Part shown: positions 43,741-54,129 of the stretch, in pieces
Layout: the number at the start of each line of letters is the position of its first letter
How positions within the stretch are numbered: position 1 is the stretch's first letter
Position numbers and translations under genes: made by a program
Notes under the pieces: model-generated
What the model was told of the DNA's origin: nothing
Seen by the model: only the letters and a program-made list of their open reading frames with translations
Database searches by the model: none
DNA from: Stygiobacter electus
GTDB lineage: Bacteria > Bacteroidota > Ignavibacteria > Ignavibacteriales > Melioribacteraceae
Direction: 5' to 3'
DNA: 64,000 bases
Assembly: GCA_029210465.1 (NCBI GenBank)
Contig: JARGDL010000015.1
Location: 19,794 to 83,793, forward strand

Positions 43741-43758
43741 TTAATTCATTGGTGCAAA

Positions 43759-44550
43759 ATGAAAACAGTTATAGATTTTAAAAATTCCAAGCAGCAGGGT
43801 AAAAAGATATCGATGGTTACTTGCTATGATTTCTGGTCAGCTAAAATTATAGATGAGAGTGAAATTGATGCAGTCCTTGTGGGAGATAGTGTTGCAATGG
43901 TTATGCATGGTTTTGAAACAACAATTAATGCAGAAATCGAAATGATGTGTTACCATATAGCTGCAGTCAAACGTGGTTTGAAAGATAAATTATTAATTGC
44001 TGATTTACCTTTCCTTGCACATAAAAAGGGTACTAAATATTTAATGGAAGCAATCGATAAATTGATGAAAGCTGGAGCTCAAGCAATTAAGATTGAAGGT
44101 GCAGATGATAATATCGAATTGATTCAATACATTGTAAGAACAGGAATTCCTGTTATGGGTCATCTTGGATTAACACCACAATCAGTTCATCAATTGGGAG
44201 GCTATAAATTACAGGGCAAAAACGATAAAGCTTCAAATAAATTATTAGATGATGCTCAAAAACTTGAACAAGCTGGATGTTTCTCTATTGTTTTAGAAAT
44301 GCTTCCTTTTGAACTTTCTAAAAAAATTACAGAAGAACTTTCAATCCCAACAATCGGAATTGGAGCTGGTCCTTTTACAAATGGACAAATTCTTGTACTT
44401 CAGGATATGCTTGGTTTATCAAAAGATTTTCAACCAAAATTTTTAAGAAAGTATTTAAATGGCTATGAATTAATCTTAAACTCACTAAATAAATTCAACG
44501 ATGATGTTAAAAATCAAATTTACCCGGACTTAAATGAGAGTTACTTATGA
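43759..44550 (+). CDS. panB: 3-methyl-2-oxobutanoate hydroxymethyltransferase
   Basis: 263 residues, normal length. It adds a hydroxymethyl group from 5,10-methylene-tetrahydrofolate to alpha-ketoisovalerate, making ketopantoate. Motifs are ISMVTCYDFWSAKIIDES at the start, VLVGDSVAMVMHGFETT (Mg2+ site), the KIEGADDNIE block, VMGHLGLTPQSVHQLGGYKLQGK and PTIGIGAGPFTNGQILVLQDMLGL. First gene of the pantothenate/CoA operon; panC overlaps it by ATGA. Confidence 0.97.
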   Translation: MKTVIDFKNSKQQGKKISMVTCYDFWSAKIIDESEIDAVLVGDSVAMVMHGFETTINAEIEMMCYHIAAVKRGLKDKLLIADLPFLAHKKGTKYLMEAIDKLMKAGAQAIKIEGADDNIELIQYIVRTGIPVMGHLGLTPQSVHQLGGYKLQGKNDKASNKLLDDAQKLEQAGCFSIVLEMLPFELSKKITEELSIPTIGIGAGPFTNGQILVLQDMLGLSKDFQPKFLRKYLNGYELILNSLNKFNDDVKNQIYPDLNESYL

Positions 44551-45311
44551 CGAAAGTGATAAAGAAAATTTCTGAATGGAAAAAGATCAGAAATTCAGAA
44601 GAACTAAAAAATAAAACAGTTGGTTTTGTACCCACCATGGGAGCTTTTCATCAAGGTCATGCATCACTTATAGAAAGATGTTTAATAGAGAATAATATTT
44701 CAGTGGTAAGTATATTTGTTAATCCAACTCAATTTAATGACCCTAATGATTTACGAAATTATCCAAGAACTTTGGATAGCGATTTAAAATTGCTCGAAAA
44801 GATGAATGTCGATTACTTGCTTTATCCAGAATACGAAGAAATTTATTCTGATAATTATCGTTATAAAATAATTGAGACTGACTTCAGCAAAAAACTATGT
44901 GGTGCATTTCGTCCAAAACATTTTGAAGGTGTTCTTACAATTGTTTTGAAATTATTTAACATTGTAAAACCTCATAAAGCATATTTTGGCGAAAAAGATT
45001 ATCAGCAATTAAAATTAATTGAAGGAATGTGCAAAGCATTTTTTATGGATATCGAAATAGTTCCTTGCCCAATTGTTCGAGATGAAGATGGACTTGCATT
45101 AAGTTCAAGAAATCTTTTATTGACAAATGAAGAAAGAAAGATTGCAGTAAATTTCCCTAAACTTTTAAAAGCAAGAATGCCTAATGAGCTGATAAAAGAA
45201 GAACTCGAAAAACTTGGTTTTAAAGTTGATTACATAGAAAATTTAGAAGGAAGAAGATTTGGTGCTGTTCACATTGGAAAAGTGAGGTTAATTGACAATG
45301 TCGAATTATAA
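44547..45311 (+). CDS. panC: Pantothenate synthetase
   Basis: 254 residues, somewhat shorter than the usual 280. It joins pantoate and beta-alanine with ATP. Nucleotidyltransferase motifs: FVPTMGAFHQGHASLIERC (the HxGH-like HQGH), SIFVNPTQFNDPNDLRNYPRTL, GAFRPKHFEGVLTIVLKLF, YFGEKDYQQ and RDEDGLALSSRN. The C-terminal lid domain seems abbreviated (about 60 residues after SSRN, with VDYIENLEG). The start overlaps panB by 4 nt and the end overlaps coaBC by 14 nt, so translation is coupled. Confidence 0.95.
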   Translation: MTKVIKKISEWKKIRNSEELKNKTVGFVPTMGAFHQGHASLIERCLIENNISVVSIFVNPTQFNDPNDLRNYPRTLDSDLKLLEKMNVDYLLYPEYEEIYSDNYRYKIIETDFSKKLCGAFRPKHFEGVLTIVLKLFNIVKPHKAYFGEKDYQQLKLIEGMCKAFFMDIEIVPCPIVRDEDGLALSSRNLLLTNEERKIAVNFPKLLKARMPNELIKEELEKLGFKVDYIENLEGRRFGAVHIGKVRLIDNVEL

Positions 45312-46539
45312 AATATTATTTGGAATAACTGGTTCAATAGCAGCATATAAAAGTGCATACTTAATTTCAAAACTGGTTCAAAATGGTTTTGAAGTTAAAG
45401 TTGTTGCAACAGAAAATGCTTTCAAATTTATTGGTGATGCTACACTTGAAGGATTAACCGGCAATAAAGTTTATAGCGATTCATTTGAAAGCGGCGAAAT
45501 GATGAATCATATTAATCTAATGAAATGGGCTGATTTAATAATTGTATGCCCTGCTTCTGCAAATACAATTAACAAATTTGCAAATGGAGTTGCAGATAAT
45601 TTAATAACTTCTTTGTTTCTTGCTTATGATTTAAAAAAACCTTTTTTAATAGCACCTGCAATGAATGTGAAAATGTATGAACATCCAGTAACAAAAGAAT
45701 CATTAAAGAAATTAAGTAACTGGGGAATAAAAGTTTTACAAACTTCTAAAGGTTATTTGGCATGTGGCGATATTGGAGAAGGAAAATTACTTGAACCTGA
45801 TGAAATTTATGAACATATATTAGTTTCACTTAATGAAAACAATCTAAAAAGAAAGCTAAAAATTCTTGTTACTGCTGGTGGTACAAAAGAAAATATTGAT
45901 GGAATAAGATATATCACAAATTTAAGTACTGGCAGAACAGCTTCGGAAATTGCTAATTATTTCGCTCGAAAAGGTCATAATGTTACTTACCTTCATGCAT
46001 TTGATGCTACTACACCATCAGCACCTTGCAATAAAATTTCTTATAACGATTTTATTGATTTGAATAAAAAAGTTGAAAGTATTCTTAATTCTGATTCGTA
46101 TGATTTAGTAATTCACAATGCTGCTGTTAGTGACTATTCACCAGTTTATGTAGAGCTTGGAAGTATTAGCTATGATGTACCATTAAATTCGAAAATTAAA
46201 TCTGATGTAGGTGAAATTAATATTCATTTAAAGAAGAATTTCAAAATACTCGATAAGATTAAAGACTATTCAAAAAATAAAAATTTATTTCTGGTTGCAT
46301 TTAAATTTACTAATACACTCAATGAAGAAGAAAAAATTAGTGCTGTTAGAAAAAGCTTTCAAAATTCAAATTGCGATATAGTTGTTAATAACGATTTAAA
46401 TGATAGAGACGAAAATAATGTTCAACGAATTTTTCACATTTATGACAAAAAATTTAAGAAAATAACTGTTAATACTGCTAACAACTTATCAGAAGAAATT
46501 GAAAAAATTATTATTCAAAAAATTGGAGATAAAATATGA
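45298..46539 (+). CDS. coaBC: Bifunctional phosphopantothenoylcysteine decarboxylase / phosphopantothenate-cysteine ligase
   Basis: 413 residues. The N-terminal flavodoxin-like CoaC half (about 1-180) shows [35 protein letters not shown] and [12 protein letters not shown] (the PAMN motif), then [13 protein letters not shown] with the substrate-flap Cys. The C-terminal CoaB half (about 190-413) starts [20 protein letters not shown] and has [23 protein letters not shown] and VAFKFTN. It converts 4'-phosphopantothenate to 4'-phosphopantetheine in two steps. ATG at 45298 is preferred over an in-frame TTG at 45292. Confidence 0.96.
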   Translation: MSNYKILFGITGSIAAYKSAYLISKLVQNGFEVKVVATENAFKFIGDATLEGLTGNKVYSDSFESGEMMNHINLMKWADLIIVCPASANTINKFANGVADNLITSLFLAYDLKKPFLIAPAMNVKMYEHPVTKESLKKLSNWGIKVLQTSKGYLACGDIGEGKLLEPDEIYEHILVSLNENNLKRKLKILVTAGGTKENIDGIRYITNLSTGRTASEIANYFARKGHNVTYLHAFDATTPSAPCNKISYNDFIDLNKKVESILNSDSYDLVIHNAAVSDYSPVYVELGSISYDVPLNSKIKSDVGEINIHLKKNFKILDKIKDYSKNKNLFLVAFKFTNTLNEEEKISAVRKSFQNSNCDIVVNNDLNDRDENNVQRIFHIYDKKFKKITVNTANNLSEEIEKIIIQKIGDKI

Positions 46540-47321
46540 TTCTTTGTATTGATGTTGGTAACACACATATTTATGGTGGTCTTTTTCATAATAATGAACT
46601 GGTTTTACAATTTAGAAAAACATCACGCCAGGAATTTTCGTCTGATGAAATTGGTATATTTCTGAAAAGTGTTTTGAAAGAAAATAATTTTAATACAGAA
46701 AATGTAAATGGAATTTCTATCTGTAGTGTTGTTCCGGATTTAAATCATTCACTTAGAGCTGGTTGTGTTAAATATTTTAATATAGAACCTTTTTTTCTTA
46801 AACCAGGAGTTAAAACTGGTTTGAAAATAAAATACCGCAATCCAGTTGAGGTTGGAACAGATAGAATTGCAAATGCAATAGCGGCAGTTCATTCATTCCC
46901 AGATAAAAATCTTATTATTATTGATTTTGGAACAGCAACTACTTTTTGTGTAGTATCGAAAAACAAAGAATATCTTGGGGGAATAATATTGCCCGGTATA
47001 AAAATTTCTATGGAAGCATTAGATAGCAAAACAGCACAATTACCTGCTGTTGAAATTAAAGAAATGACCGAGGTAATTGGACGATCAACTGTTGAGAGTA
47101 TTCAATCAGGATTATTTTTCGGACAGATAGGAATTGTAAAAGAAATTAAATCAAGAATTATTGAAGAGGTATTCAAAGACGAATTTCCTGTTGTAATTGC
47201 GACAGGTGGTTTTTCACGTTTATTTGAAAATCAAAAACTTTTTGACATTATTATTCCAACACTTGTTTTAAACGGTTTATTCCTTGCTTATAACATCAAC
47301 AAAGAAAAAGAGGTTGTGTGA
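46536..47321 (+). CDS. coaX: Type III pantothenate kinase
   Basis: 261 residues. Motifs of the CoaX/ASKHA fold: [16 protein letters not shown] (phosphate loop with Asp), [10 protein letters not shown], the [13 protein letters not shown] block around 108-120, [15 protein letters not shown] and [17 protein letters not shown]. It phosphorylates pantothenate, is feedback-insensitive and needs a monovalent cation in known members. It overlaps coaBC by 4 nt and panD by about 1 nt. Its presence between coaBC and panD completes the route from pantoate and aspartate to phosphopantetheine in one operon. Confidence 0.96.
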   Translation: MILCIDVGNTHIYGGLFHNNELVLQFRKTSRQEFSSDEIGIFLKSVLKENNFNTENVNGISICSVVPDLNHSLRAGCVKYFNIEPFFLKPGVKTGLKIKYRNPVEVGTDRIANAIAAVHSFPDKNLIIIDFGTATTFCVVSKNKEYLGGIILPGIKISMEALDSKTAQLPAVEIKEMTEVIGRSTVESIQSGLFFGQIGIVKEIKSRIIEEVFKDEFPVVIATGGFSRLFENQKLFDIIIPTLVLNGLFLAYNINKEKEVV

Positions 47322-47674
47322 TGTTAAGAACAATGTTAAAATCAAAAATACATCGTGCGGTTGTTACAGATGCTAACTTAAATTATGAAGGTTCTATAAC
47401 AATTGATAAATTATTATGTGAAAAAGCAGATATACTGGAATATGAAAAAGTTGATATTTACAATATAAATAATGGAGTTAGATTTTCTACTTATGTAATC
47501 TTTGGCAAAGAAGGGGAAATAATTTTGAATGGGGCAGCTGCCCGTTTAGTACAAAAAGGTGATTTAGTAATTATTGCTTGCTATGGAAACTATTCAGAAG
47601 AGGAATTAAAAAATTATTCTCCAAAAATCCTCTATGTTGATAATAATAATTTTAATATAGATAAGAAGAAATAA
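47321..47674 (+). CDS. panD: Aspartate 1-decarboxylase
   Basis: 117 residues. It makes beta-alanine from aspartate using a pyruvoyl cofactor formed by self-cleavage at Gly-Ser in [10 protein letters not shown]. Other motifs are [41 protein letters not shown] and [29 protein letters not shown] at 47321 is preferred to the GTG three bases upstream because it gives MLRTMLKSK, matching the MIRTML start of E. coli PanD, and its A is the last base of the coaX stop codon. Last gene of the operon; no partner for ketopantoate reduction (panE/panG) is present here. Confidence 0.96.
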   Translation: MLRTMLKSKIHRAVVTDANLNYEGSITIDKLLCEKADILEYEKVDIYNINNGVRFSTYVIFGKEGEIILNGAAARLVQKGDLVIIACYGNYSEEELKNYSPKILYVDNNNFNIDKKK

Positions 47675-47813
47675 AGTAGATTATTGACTTTAGTTCAAAT
47701 CTCATCTGAGTAGTAATTCGTTTCAATTTTATAAGCAATACCAAATTTGAAATATTAATCAAATCTTTGGTAATTATTCATAATTTCTTTAATTTTGCCC
47801 CACTTTTAATTAA

Positions 47814-47969
<156 letters not shown>

Positions 47970-48368
47970 TTGAAACAATTTGGTCTTTCTAAAAAAGAAA
48001 GAATCAAAAGTAAAAAAGATTTCGATTTTGTTTTTTCTAATGGAGAATATATTTTTTCTCCAAACAAAACATTTAAAGCTGTTTTTTACATTAAAAAAGA
48101 AACAGAAGAAGCCGTTTTACAAGCGGCTTTTGCTGTTTCAAAGAAGTCTGGTATTGCCGTCTGGAGAAATCGAGTTAAAAGATTAATGAGAGAATCTTTT
48201 AGACTGAATAAAAATATTTTACTTCCTTTGATTGTCGATAAAAAAGCTCTTGTGCAAATAATTTTTTCATCTAACTCAATCAGTTTTAAAAGTAATAAAA
48301 AAATTTTCTTGAAAGATGTTATGCCTCAAATTGTTGATATTATGAATCAAATTAAAGAAAAGATTTAA
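47970..48368 (+). CDS. rnpA: Ribonuclease P protein component
   Basis: 132 residues. The sequence has [20 protein letters not shown] at the start, [16 protein letters not shown] and the RNR-type motif [14 protein letters not shown] (about 70) that binds the RNase P RNA. It assists 5' processing of tRNA precursors. The start codon is TTG directly after the rpmH stop, so the two are translationally coupled; no better start exists nearby. Confidence 0.95.
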   Translation: MKQFGLSKKERIKSKKDFDFVFSNGEYIFSPNKTFKAVFYIKKETEEAVLQAAFAVSKKSGIAVWRNRVKRLMRESFRLNKNILLPLIVDKKALVQIIFSSNSISFKSNKKIFLKDVMPQIVDIMNQIKEKI

Positions 48369-48369
48369 T

Positions 48370-48579
48370 ATGAGATTTATTTTTGTTTATTTAATTAAGT
48401 TGTATCAAAAATTGATTTCACCTTTGTTTCCTCCATCATGTAGGTTTTATCCAACTTGTTCAGAATATTCTGTTCAGGCTTTTACAAAATATGGAGTAAT
48501 TAAAGGCGGCTTAAAATCAATTTGGAGAATTTTAAGATGTAACCCGTGGAATAAGGGCGGGTTTGATCCTGTAGAATAA
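48370..48579 (+). CDS. yidD: Membrane protein insertion efficiency factor YidD
   Basis: 69 residues with the full YidD pattern: [31 protein letters not shown], then [27 protein letters not shown]. It is a small membrane-associated protein thought to help YidC-dependent insertion. It starts 2 nt after the rnpA stop and is followed by yidC 14 nt later. Confidence 0.96.
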   Translation: MRFIFVYLIKLYQKLISPLFPPSCRFYPTCSEYSVQAFTKYGVIKGGLKSIWRILRCNPWNKGGFDPVE

Positions 48580-48593
48580 TTTAAGGAAAATTT

Positions 48594-50435
48594 ATGGACC
48601 GTAATTCAACTATTGCTTTTTTACTCATTGGACTTATACTTGTTGTTTGGCTTTACTGGAATTCACCTCAGCCACAAAAACCACAGCAGAAAAAATCTCA
48701 ACCTACTTTGCAGAAAGATTCATTACCTGTACGGGAAAAAGAAATCGCTAAAGAAGAAAAAAAATCTTCTGAAGAACCAGCTTTTAAAGCTTTATCCTTA
48801 CCAGAAAAAATTATTACTGTTGAAAATGATCTCTCCATTATTGAGTTAACAACAAAAGGTGCTCAGTTAAGAAGAGTTTTTCTCAAGAAATTTAACACTT
48901 GGTATTACAGCAAAACAAAAGATTCTGTTTATTATAAAAAATATGTTCAACTTGTTAATACATCAAAAACCGGCGGTGACTTAAATTTAATTTTTGTTAC
49001 TAAAGATGGTAAGCTTGTTAATACATCTTCGCTCGATTTTTCAACTAATGCAAATAATTATCATTACAAATTAAATGAAACCGATTCACTTGCATTAAAC
49101 TTTGTATTTACGGATGAATCAGGCAAATCAATCAAAAAGAATTTTCTTTTTTATGGAAATCGTTATGACAGCAAAGTTGATTTCATACTAGAAAATATGG
49201 AAGATGTAATAAGCAGTTTTCGTTATGATGTTGCTTGGCAAAATGGATTAAACTTTGTTGAAGAAAATTCTGTGGATGAAGCTAATCATTCAAGTAGTAT
49301 AATTTATACTGGCGATGAAAATGTAGTTGTAGATGCTACTTCTGTTGGAGAAAAAGTTACAAAAGATATAAATGGTAAAGTTGATTGGATTGCAATTCGC
49401 AATAAATATTTTACAGTAATTTTAACACCTAAAAATCCAAATGCAGATGGTGGAGCTTATGTTGAGGGAACTCATATTAATAATAAATATGGAACCCGTG
49501 AATTTTACAGCTCAAGTATAAAAGTTCCTTTTAAAAATCAAAAATATCAAAGTGATTCATTCAGTCTATACATTGGTCCAATAGATTATTATTTATTAAA
49601 AACATATAAAAATAATTATGAAAGCATTTTTGAATTCGGAAATTTTTTAGGATTGAAATTTATTATTCGTCCAATTTCAGAATACATAATGTTACCACTT
49701 CTTCGTTTTCTCGATGGCTTTATTCCAAATTATGGATTAGTGATTATAATTTTTACAATTCTAATAAAGATTGCCTTACATCCACTTTCTCGTACAAGTA
49801 TGAAATCGATGCGTAAGATGCAGATGTTACAACCAAAGATTAACGAGATTAAAGAAAAGTATAAAGATGATATGCAAAAGCAGCAACAGGAAACAATGAA
49901 ACTTTATCAGACTTACGGAATAAATCCTATGGGTGGATGTTTGCCTATGTTACTTCAAATGCCAATTCTTGTTGCATTGTGGAGTTTATTTAATTCAACT
50001 GTTGATATTCGCCACAAACCATTTATTGGCTGGATAGATAATTTATCTTCTCCCGATATTATTTATAGGCTTCCATTCAAAATTCCGATTTTCAATATTG
50101 ATATTATTAGTGGTCTTGCTGTTTTAATGGGTGTTACAATGTTTATTCAGCAAAAAATGTCTATTAAAGATCCATCACAAAAAGCTATGATTTATGTTAT
50201 GCCAATTATGTTTACAATTATGTTTATGAGTATGCCCTCTGGATTGAATTTATATTACTTTGTTTTCAATTTATTAAGTATTGCTCAACAATATTATGTT
50301 ACACATATGGGCAAACAAGAGGAATTAGTTCCTGTTCAGATAAATCCAAATAAGAAAAAAGGATTCATGGCAAGGATGATGGAAGCTGCTGAAAAACAAG
50401 CCCAAGCTCAAAAATCCGCTAAGAAGAAAAAATAA
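48594..50435 (+). CDS. yidC: Membrane protein insertase YidC
   Basis: 613 residues, the Gram-negative type with an N-terminal transmembrane helix (AFLLIGLILVVWLYW), a Pro/Lys/Gln-rich linker, a large periplasmic beta domain (about 80-350) and the conserved five-helix insertase core: NYGLVIIIFTILIKIALHPL, KMQMLQPKINEIKEKYKDD, YGINPMGGCLPMLLQMPILVALW and FMSMPSGLNLYYFVFNLLS. The C-terminus is basic (KKKGFMARMMEAAEKQAQ...KKKK), suited to ribosome contact. It inserts inner-membrane proteins alone or with SecYEG. Last gene of the rpmH cluster. Confidence 0.97.
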   Translation: MDRNSTIAFLLIGLILVVWLYWNSPQPQKPQQKKSQPTLQKDSLPVREKEIAKEEKKSSEEPAFKALSLPEKIITVENDLSIIELTTKGAQLRRVFLKKFNTWYYSKTKDSVYYKKYVQLVNTSKTGGDLNLIFVTKDGKLVNTSSLDFSTNANNYHYKLNETDSLALNFVFTDESGKSIKKNFLFYGNRYDSKVDFILENMEDVISSFRYDVAWQNGLNFVEENSVDEANHSSSIIYTGDENVVVDATSVGEKVTKDINGKVDWIAIRNKYFTVILTPKNPNADGGAYVEGTHINNKYGTREFYSSSIKVPFKNQKYQSDSFSLYIGPIDYYLLKTYKNNYESIFEFGNFLGLKFIIRPISEYIMLPLLRFLDGFIPNYGLVIIIFTILIKIALHPLSRTSMKSMRKMQMLQPKINEIKEKYKDDMQKQQQETMKLYQTYGINPMGGCLPMLLQMPILVALWSLFNSTVDIRHKPFIGWIDNLSSPDIIYRLPFKIPIFNIDIISGLAVLMGVTMFIQQKMSIKDPSQKAMIYVMPIMFTIMFMSMPSGLNLYYFVFNLLSIAQQYYVTHMGKQEELVPVQINPNKKKGFMARMMEAAEKQAQAQKSAKKKK

Positions 50436-50461
50436 TTTTCTTTCTGTGGAGAGAGATTAAT

Positions 50462-53164
50462 ATGAATAAAAAATTTTTCATAATAGTTTTATTATTCTCT
50501 CTCCTTTATTTAAATATTTCCGCACAAGAAAAAATTCAACTTAATTTTAAAGTAAAAGAAGAAGCACTTCCTTTTGGTTTAGTAGAGCAAGTTCCAATTG
50601 CAAAACCCAAAATTGGGTTAGCTTTAAGCGGCGGTGGATCGCGTGCTTTATCCCAGTTAGGTGTGCTCAAAGTTTTAGAAGAAAAAAATATTCCAATTGA
50701 AATAATTGTAGGTACAAGTATGGGAAGTATAATCGGCGGACTTTATAGTGCTGGTTATAGATTAAATGAACTTGATTCCATAATGAATGCAACTAATTGG
50801 GAGGATTTTTTTTCAGCAAGCCAATCAGAAAGAAATGAATTGTTTGTTGATCAAAAAGTTACTGAAGATAAAGCTTTACTTACATTAAGGCTAAATGGAT
50901 TGAAACCGATTTTACCAACTTCTCTTTCTTCGGGACAGCGGGCAGCAAATTTCTTGAATTTAATGTCTATCAGTGCACCTCTTTGTAATGATTCTACTTA
51001 TGATTTATTCGCATACAAATTTAGAGCTGTAAGTGCTGATCTTATTTCTGGAAAGGAAATAATAATTGATAATGGTCCGCTTGGAGCCGCATTACGTGCA
51101 AGTTCAAGCGTTACACTTTTATTACCGCCTGTAAAAAAAGATTCTATGCTTTTAGTCGATGGTGGATTGGTTGCAAATGTTCCTGTTAAAGAAACAAAAA
51201 AATTGGGAGCTGACATTGTTATTGCTGTAAATTCTTCGAGTCCACTTTATGATGAAGAAGAATTAAACGTACCATGGCGAATTGCTGATCAACTAGTTAG
51301 TATTCCAATGAAAATTTTAAATAGCCAACAACTTGCAGAAGCTGATTTTATTATTACTCCAAACATTGGCAATAAAAAGAATTCTGATTTTACTGACTTG
51401 AGTTTTTTTGTAAATGAAGGTTATAAATCAGCATCATTTATCGCTGATAAAATTTATTCTCGTTTTGAAAATGAATTTAAGAATAAAATTAAAGATGAAT
51501 ATGTATTTAAAAATTTGAAAATTTTAGTTGATGCAAATGAATTAGAAAGAAGGACTTACGATTTAATAAAAAACAAAGAAGTTGTTTCTTCAAAAGATAT
51601 TCTCTTTGCGTTTTATAAAGTTTTTCAAGAGGGTTACTGGAGAAATCCTCAAATTTTTGTTTTGAAAAGTGATACAGTTAGCACTTTAATAATTAAAGCA
51701 GAAAAAAATTCATACGTCAAACAGATTGATTTAGCAGGTGCAAAAGTAATTTCGGGTGATTTAATAATTAGCTCTTTGAAAAATTTAATAGATAAACCTT
51801 ACAGCCCAAGAAAAACTTTTGAAAGTATATTAAATGTGCTTAGAATTTACAAAAGAAATGGTTATTCTTTTGCCAAAGTAAAAATTGTATTTTATGATTC
51901 AACTGCAAAAGCAATTAATATTAAAATTAATGAAGGAATTATTTCAGATATAGATGTTATCGGAAATAAAAAAACAAAAGAAGAAATAATTACACGCGAA
52001 TTCCCTTTAAAAGTAGGTGATTATTTTAAGTATGAAGTTGCTGCAAAAGGTCTTGCTAATTTGAGAAGCACAAATTTATTTGATCAGATTGATCTTAGCG
52101 TAATTTCACAAAATGATAAAAATAAATTATTGATTTCATTACTGGAAAAAGAATCATCTATTATAAGATTAGGTATGCGTATTGACAATGAATATTTGAC
52201 ACAAATTTCTGCTGATATTCGTGATGAAAATTTTAATGGTACTGGAACTGAAATTGGTGCAACTCTTTCTGGTGGTGTTAAAAATGGCACATTTGCAATT
52301 GAACAAAAAGCCAATAGGGTTTTTGATTCTTATTTTACTTATAAGGTTCGTGCATTTTATGATTACATAAATATTAGCACTTATGTTAATCAGGTGGTTA
52401 AAAATCCAAATCGTTATTCAAGAGAAAAGTTTGGTGAATATAAACAATCAAGTTATGGTTTTTCGTTTGGCATTGGAACACAAGTAGAAAGATTTGGTAA
52501 TTTAATGTTCGAAGCACGTTATCATCGAGATGAAGTAAAACCTATCTCAAATTTTACTGAAGCAGATTATAAAACAGATATTTCAAGTTTTAGAATTAAT
52601 CTACACATTGATTCACAAAATGAGTATCCATATCCGTCAAAAGGGTTTTTGGTAAATACCTTTTATGAAACTGCACAATCGTTTTTAGGTGGAAATATTA
52701 GCTATACAAAATTCTTGTTTGATTATAAAGTTTATTTTGGTTTGCGAACAGATCACGTTTGGAGTTTTAGAACAATGATTGGTGCGGCTGATAAAACTCT
52801 TCCTTTAAGTCAACAATTTTCGCTTGGTGGTCAAAATTCCTTTTTTGGAATGAGAGAATTTGAATATCGCGGAAGACAAATATTCCTTTCATCTCTTGAA
52901 ATTCGTTATCGATTTCCATTCAAAATATTTTTTGATACTTATTTTAGAATACGTTATGATTTAGGTTCTATATGGAAAGAAAGAGAGCAGATTCGTTTTA
53001 AAAATCTTTTACACGGAATTGGAACAACATTATCATTTAAAACACCAATTGGTCCAGCAGATTTTTCAGTTGGAAAAAGTTTTTACTTTGCAAACAATCT
53101 AACTAATAATAAATTAGTTTTGGGCCCAACTTTCTTTTATTTCACGATCGGATATTACTATTAA
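50462..53164 (+). CDS. Patatin-like phospholipase fused to POTRA and BamA-like barrel
   Basis: 900 residues. A signal peptide (1-21) precedes a patatin domain (about 50-330) with the oxyanion glycines ALSGGGSRALSQLG, the nucleophile S86 in GTSMGS and the catalytic D233 in VDGGLVANVPV. After it come POTRA-like beta-alpha modules (about 400-560, e.g. INIKINEGIISDIDVIGNKKT) and a surface-antigen beta-barrel (about 590-900, QFSLGGQNSFFGMREFEYRG, ending FFYFTIGYYY). This is the architecture of RssA/PlpD-type outer-membrane phospholipases. SGGGSR deviates slightly from the usual GGGARG. It lies 26 nt after yidC but is probably a separate function. Convergent with the following gene, overlapping by 4 nt. 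Confidence 0.88.
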   Translation: MNKKFFIIVLLFSLLYLNISAQEKIQLNFKVKEEALPFGLVEQVPIAKPKIGLALSGGGSRALSQLGVLKVLEEKNIPIEIIVGTSMGSIIGGLYSAGYRLNELDSIMNATNWEDFFSASQSERNELFVDQKVTEDKALLTLRLNGLKPILPTSLSSGQRAANFLNLMSISAPLCNDSTYDLFAYKFRAVSADLISGKEIIIDNGPLGAALRASSSVTLLLPPVKKDSMLLVDGGLVANVPVKETKKLGADIVIAVNSSSPLYDEEELNVPWRIADQLVSIPMKILNSQQLAEADFIITPNIGNKKNSDFTDLSFFVNEGYKSASFIADKIYSRFENEFKNKIKDEYVFKNLKILVDANELERRTYDLIKNKEVVSSKDILFAFYKVFQEGYWRNPQIFVLKSDTVSTLIIKAEKNSYVKQIDLAGAKVISGDLIISSLKNLIDKPYSPRKTFESILNVLRIYKRNGYSFAKVKIVFYDSTAKAINIKINEGIISDIDVIGNKKTKEEIITREFPLKVGDYFKYEVAAKGLANLRSTNLFDQIDLSVISQNDKNKLLISLLEKESSIIRLGMRIDNEYLTQISADIRDENFNGTGTEIGATLSGGVKNGTFAIEQKANRVFDSYFTYKVRAFYDYINISTYVNQVVKNPNRYSREKFGEYKQSSYGFSFGIGTQVERFGNLMFEARYHRDEVKPISNFTEADYKTDISSFRINLHIDSQNEYPYPSKGFLVNTFYETAQSFLGGNISYTKFLFDYKVYFGLRTDHVWSFRTMIGAADKTLPLSQQFSLGGQNSFFGMREFEYRGRQIFLSSLEIRYRFPFKIFFDTYFRIRYDLGSIWKEREQIRFKNLLHGIGTTLSFKTPIGPADFSVGKSFYFANNLTNNKLVLGPTFFYFTIGYYY

Positions 53165-53682
53165 TCCTCTTCAAGCTCACTTGCTCTGTATGCAAGCGCG
53201 TTATATTTAGTTGAGTTTAGGTAATCACCAATTTTTTTATAAATGTCTGAAAGGTAAAAATAAACTTTACTTTTTTTGTGAACAGTTGCAACGTTAGAAG
53301 TTATGTATTCTAAAATTGTTTTGTTTAATGGAATCTCTAAATCATAGTTATAAAGATTAGCTATACTTAACAAAGGAATGTGATTGGTTGTATCTAACTC
53401 AAATGATTTAGTAAAATAGTTAAAAGCATCATAATGTAAATTTCTATCGAAAAATATTTCTCCCGTCCATAAATAAATTTCATAAGTCTTATCTTTTAAC
53501 TCTCTCGAAAGTTTTTCAACAAACATTTTTATTTCATCAGTTGACAAAGCTGGATTTGCAATTAAAGGTTTATAATGTTCAAAATCATCTATTTTCATTT
53601 TGATAGAATCTGCAAAAGCATCAAATAATTCATCTGATGAGTTTGAATCTATAAATATTTTTCTCAAATCTTCTTTTGTCAT
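53161..53682 (-). CDS. Small TPR-like helical protein
   Basis: 173 residues, helical throughout. Two tandem helix pairs are suggestive of TPRs: KTYEIYLWTGEIFFDRNLHYDAFNYFTKSFEL and KSKVYFYLSDIYKKIGDYLNSTKYNALAYRA. No signal peptide. The function is unknown and no family is recognised. It converges on the patatin gene with a 4-nt overlap of their stops. The 244 bp on its other side (53683-53926) hold no recognised feature besides the promoter region it shares with the divergent half-receiver gene. Confidence 0.65.
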   Translation of the reverse strand: MTKEDLRKIFIDSNSSDELFDAFADSIKMKIDDFEHYKPLIANPALSTDEIKMFVEKLSRELKDKTYEIYLWTGEIFFDRNLHYDAFNYFTKSFELDTTNHIPLLSIANLYNYDLEIPLNKTILEYITSNVATVHKKSKVYFYLSDIYKKIGDYLNSTKYNALAYRASELEED

Positions 53683-53926
53683 ATTAAATTCAAAAGTCGT
53701 AATAGAACGACAATTAATTTAACGAAAGTTGCTTTTTTGCAACAATTAATTAAGTTAAAATTTAGGACAAAATTATAAAAGATTAACCGCAATTAAAAAG
53801 CCTCTTTTCTTTACATATTTCAATAAAAATTTCCATGAAGAACTAATTGTAAAAATCATTAAGGTTGAAAAATTTTTAATTATTAGGCATGAAGATTGAA
53901 TCTTATGCTCAATTAGAAAGAAGAAT

Positions 53927-54127
53927 ATGAACACACAAATTTTGATAATTGATTCGGATACTTTCGCTTTAAAAAAATTGAGGGAAATATTAAGTCGTGA
54001 GGGATTTAATATAATGACTGTAACAAATAGAGAATCAGCATTAAACATTTGCGAAAAAATTAAAATAGATTATGTTATTGCAATTCCAGAAGAATTAAAA
54101 CTTAACAATCAAAAAAAAGAGGAATAA
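53927..54127 (+). CDS. Half of a response-regulator receiver domain
   Basis: 66 residues. The start ILIIDSDTFALKKLREILSR then EGFNIMTVTNRESALNICEK matches beta1-alpha1-beta2-alpha2 of a CheY-like receiver, including one acidic residue (IDSD). At beta3, where the phosphorylated Asp is expected, the sequence is DYVIAIPEELK, with Ala in place of Asp, and the protein ends with a Lys/Asn-rich tail. It therefore lacks the phosphorylation site and the alpha3-alpha5 half. It could be a degenerate regulator or a truncated gene. The next gene starts 2 nt after its stop, which argues that it is translated. Confidence 0.55.
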   Translation: MNTQILIIDSDTFALKKLREILSREGFNIMTVTNRESALNICEKIKIDYVIAIPEELKLNNQKKEE

Positions 54128-54129
54128 CC

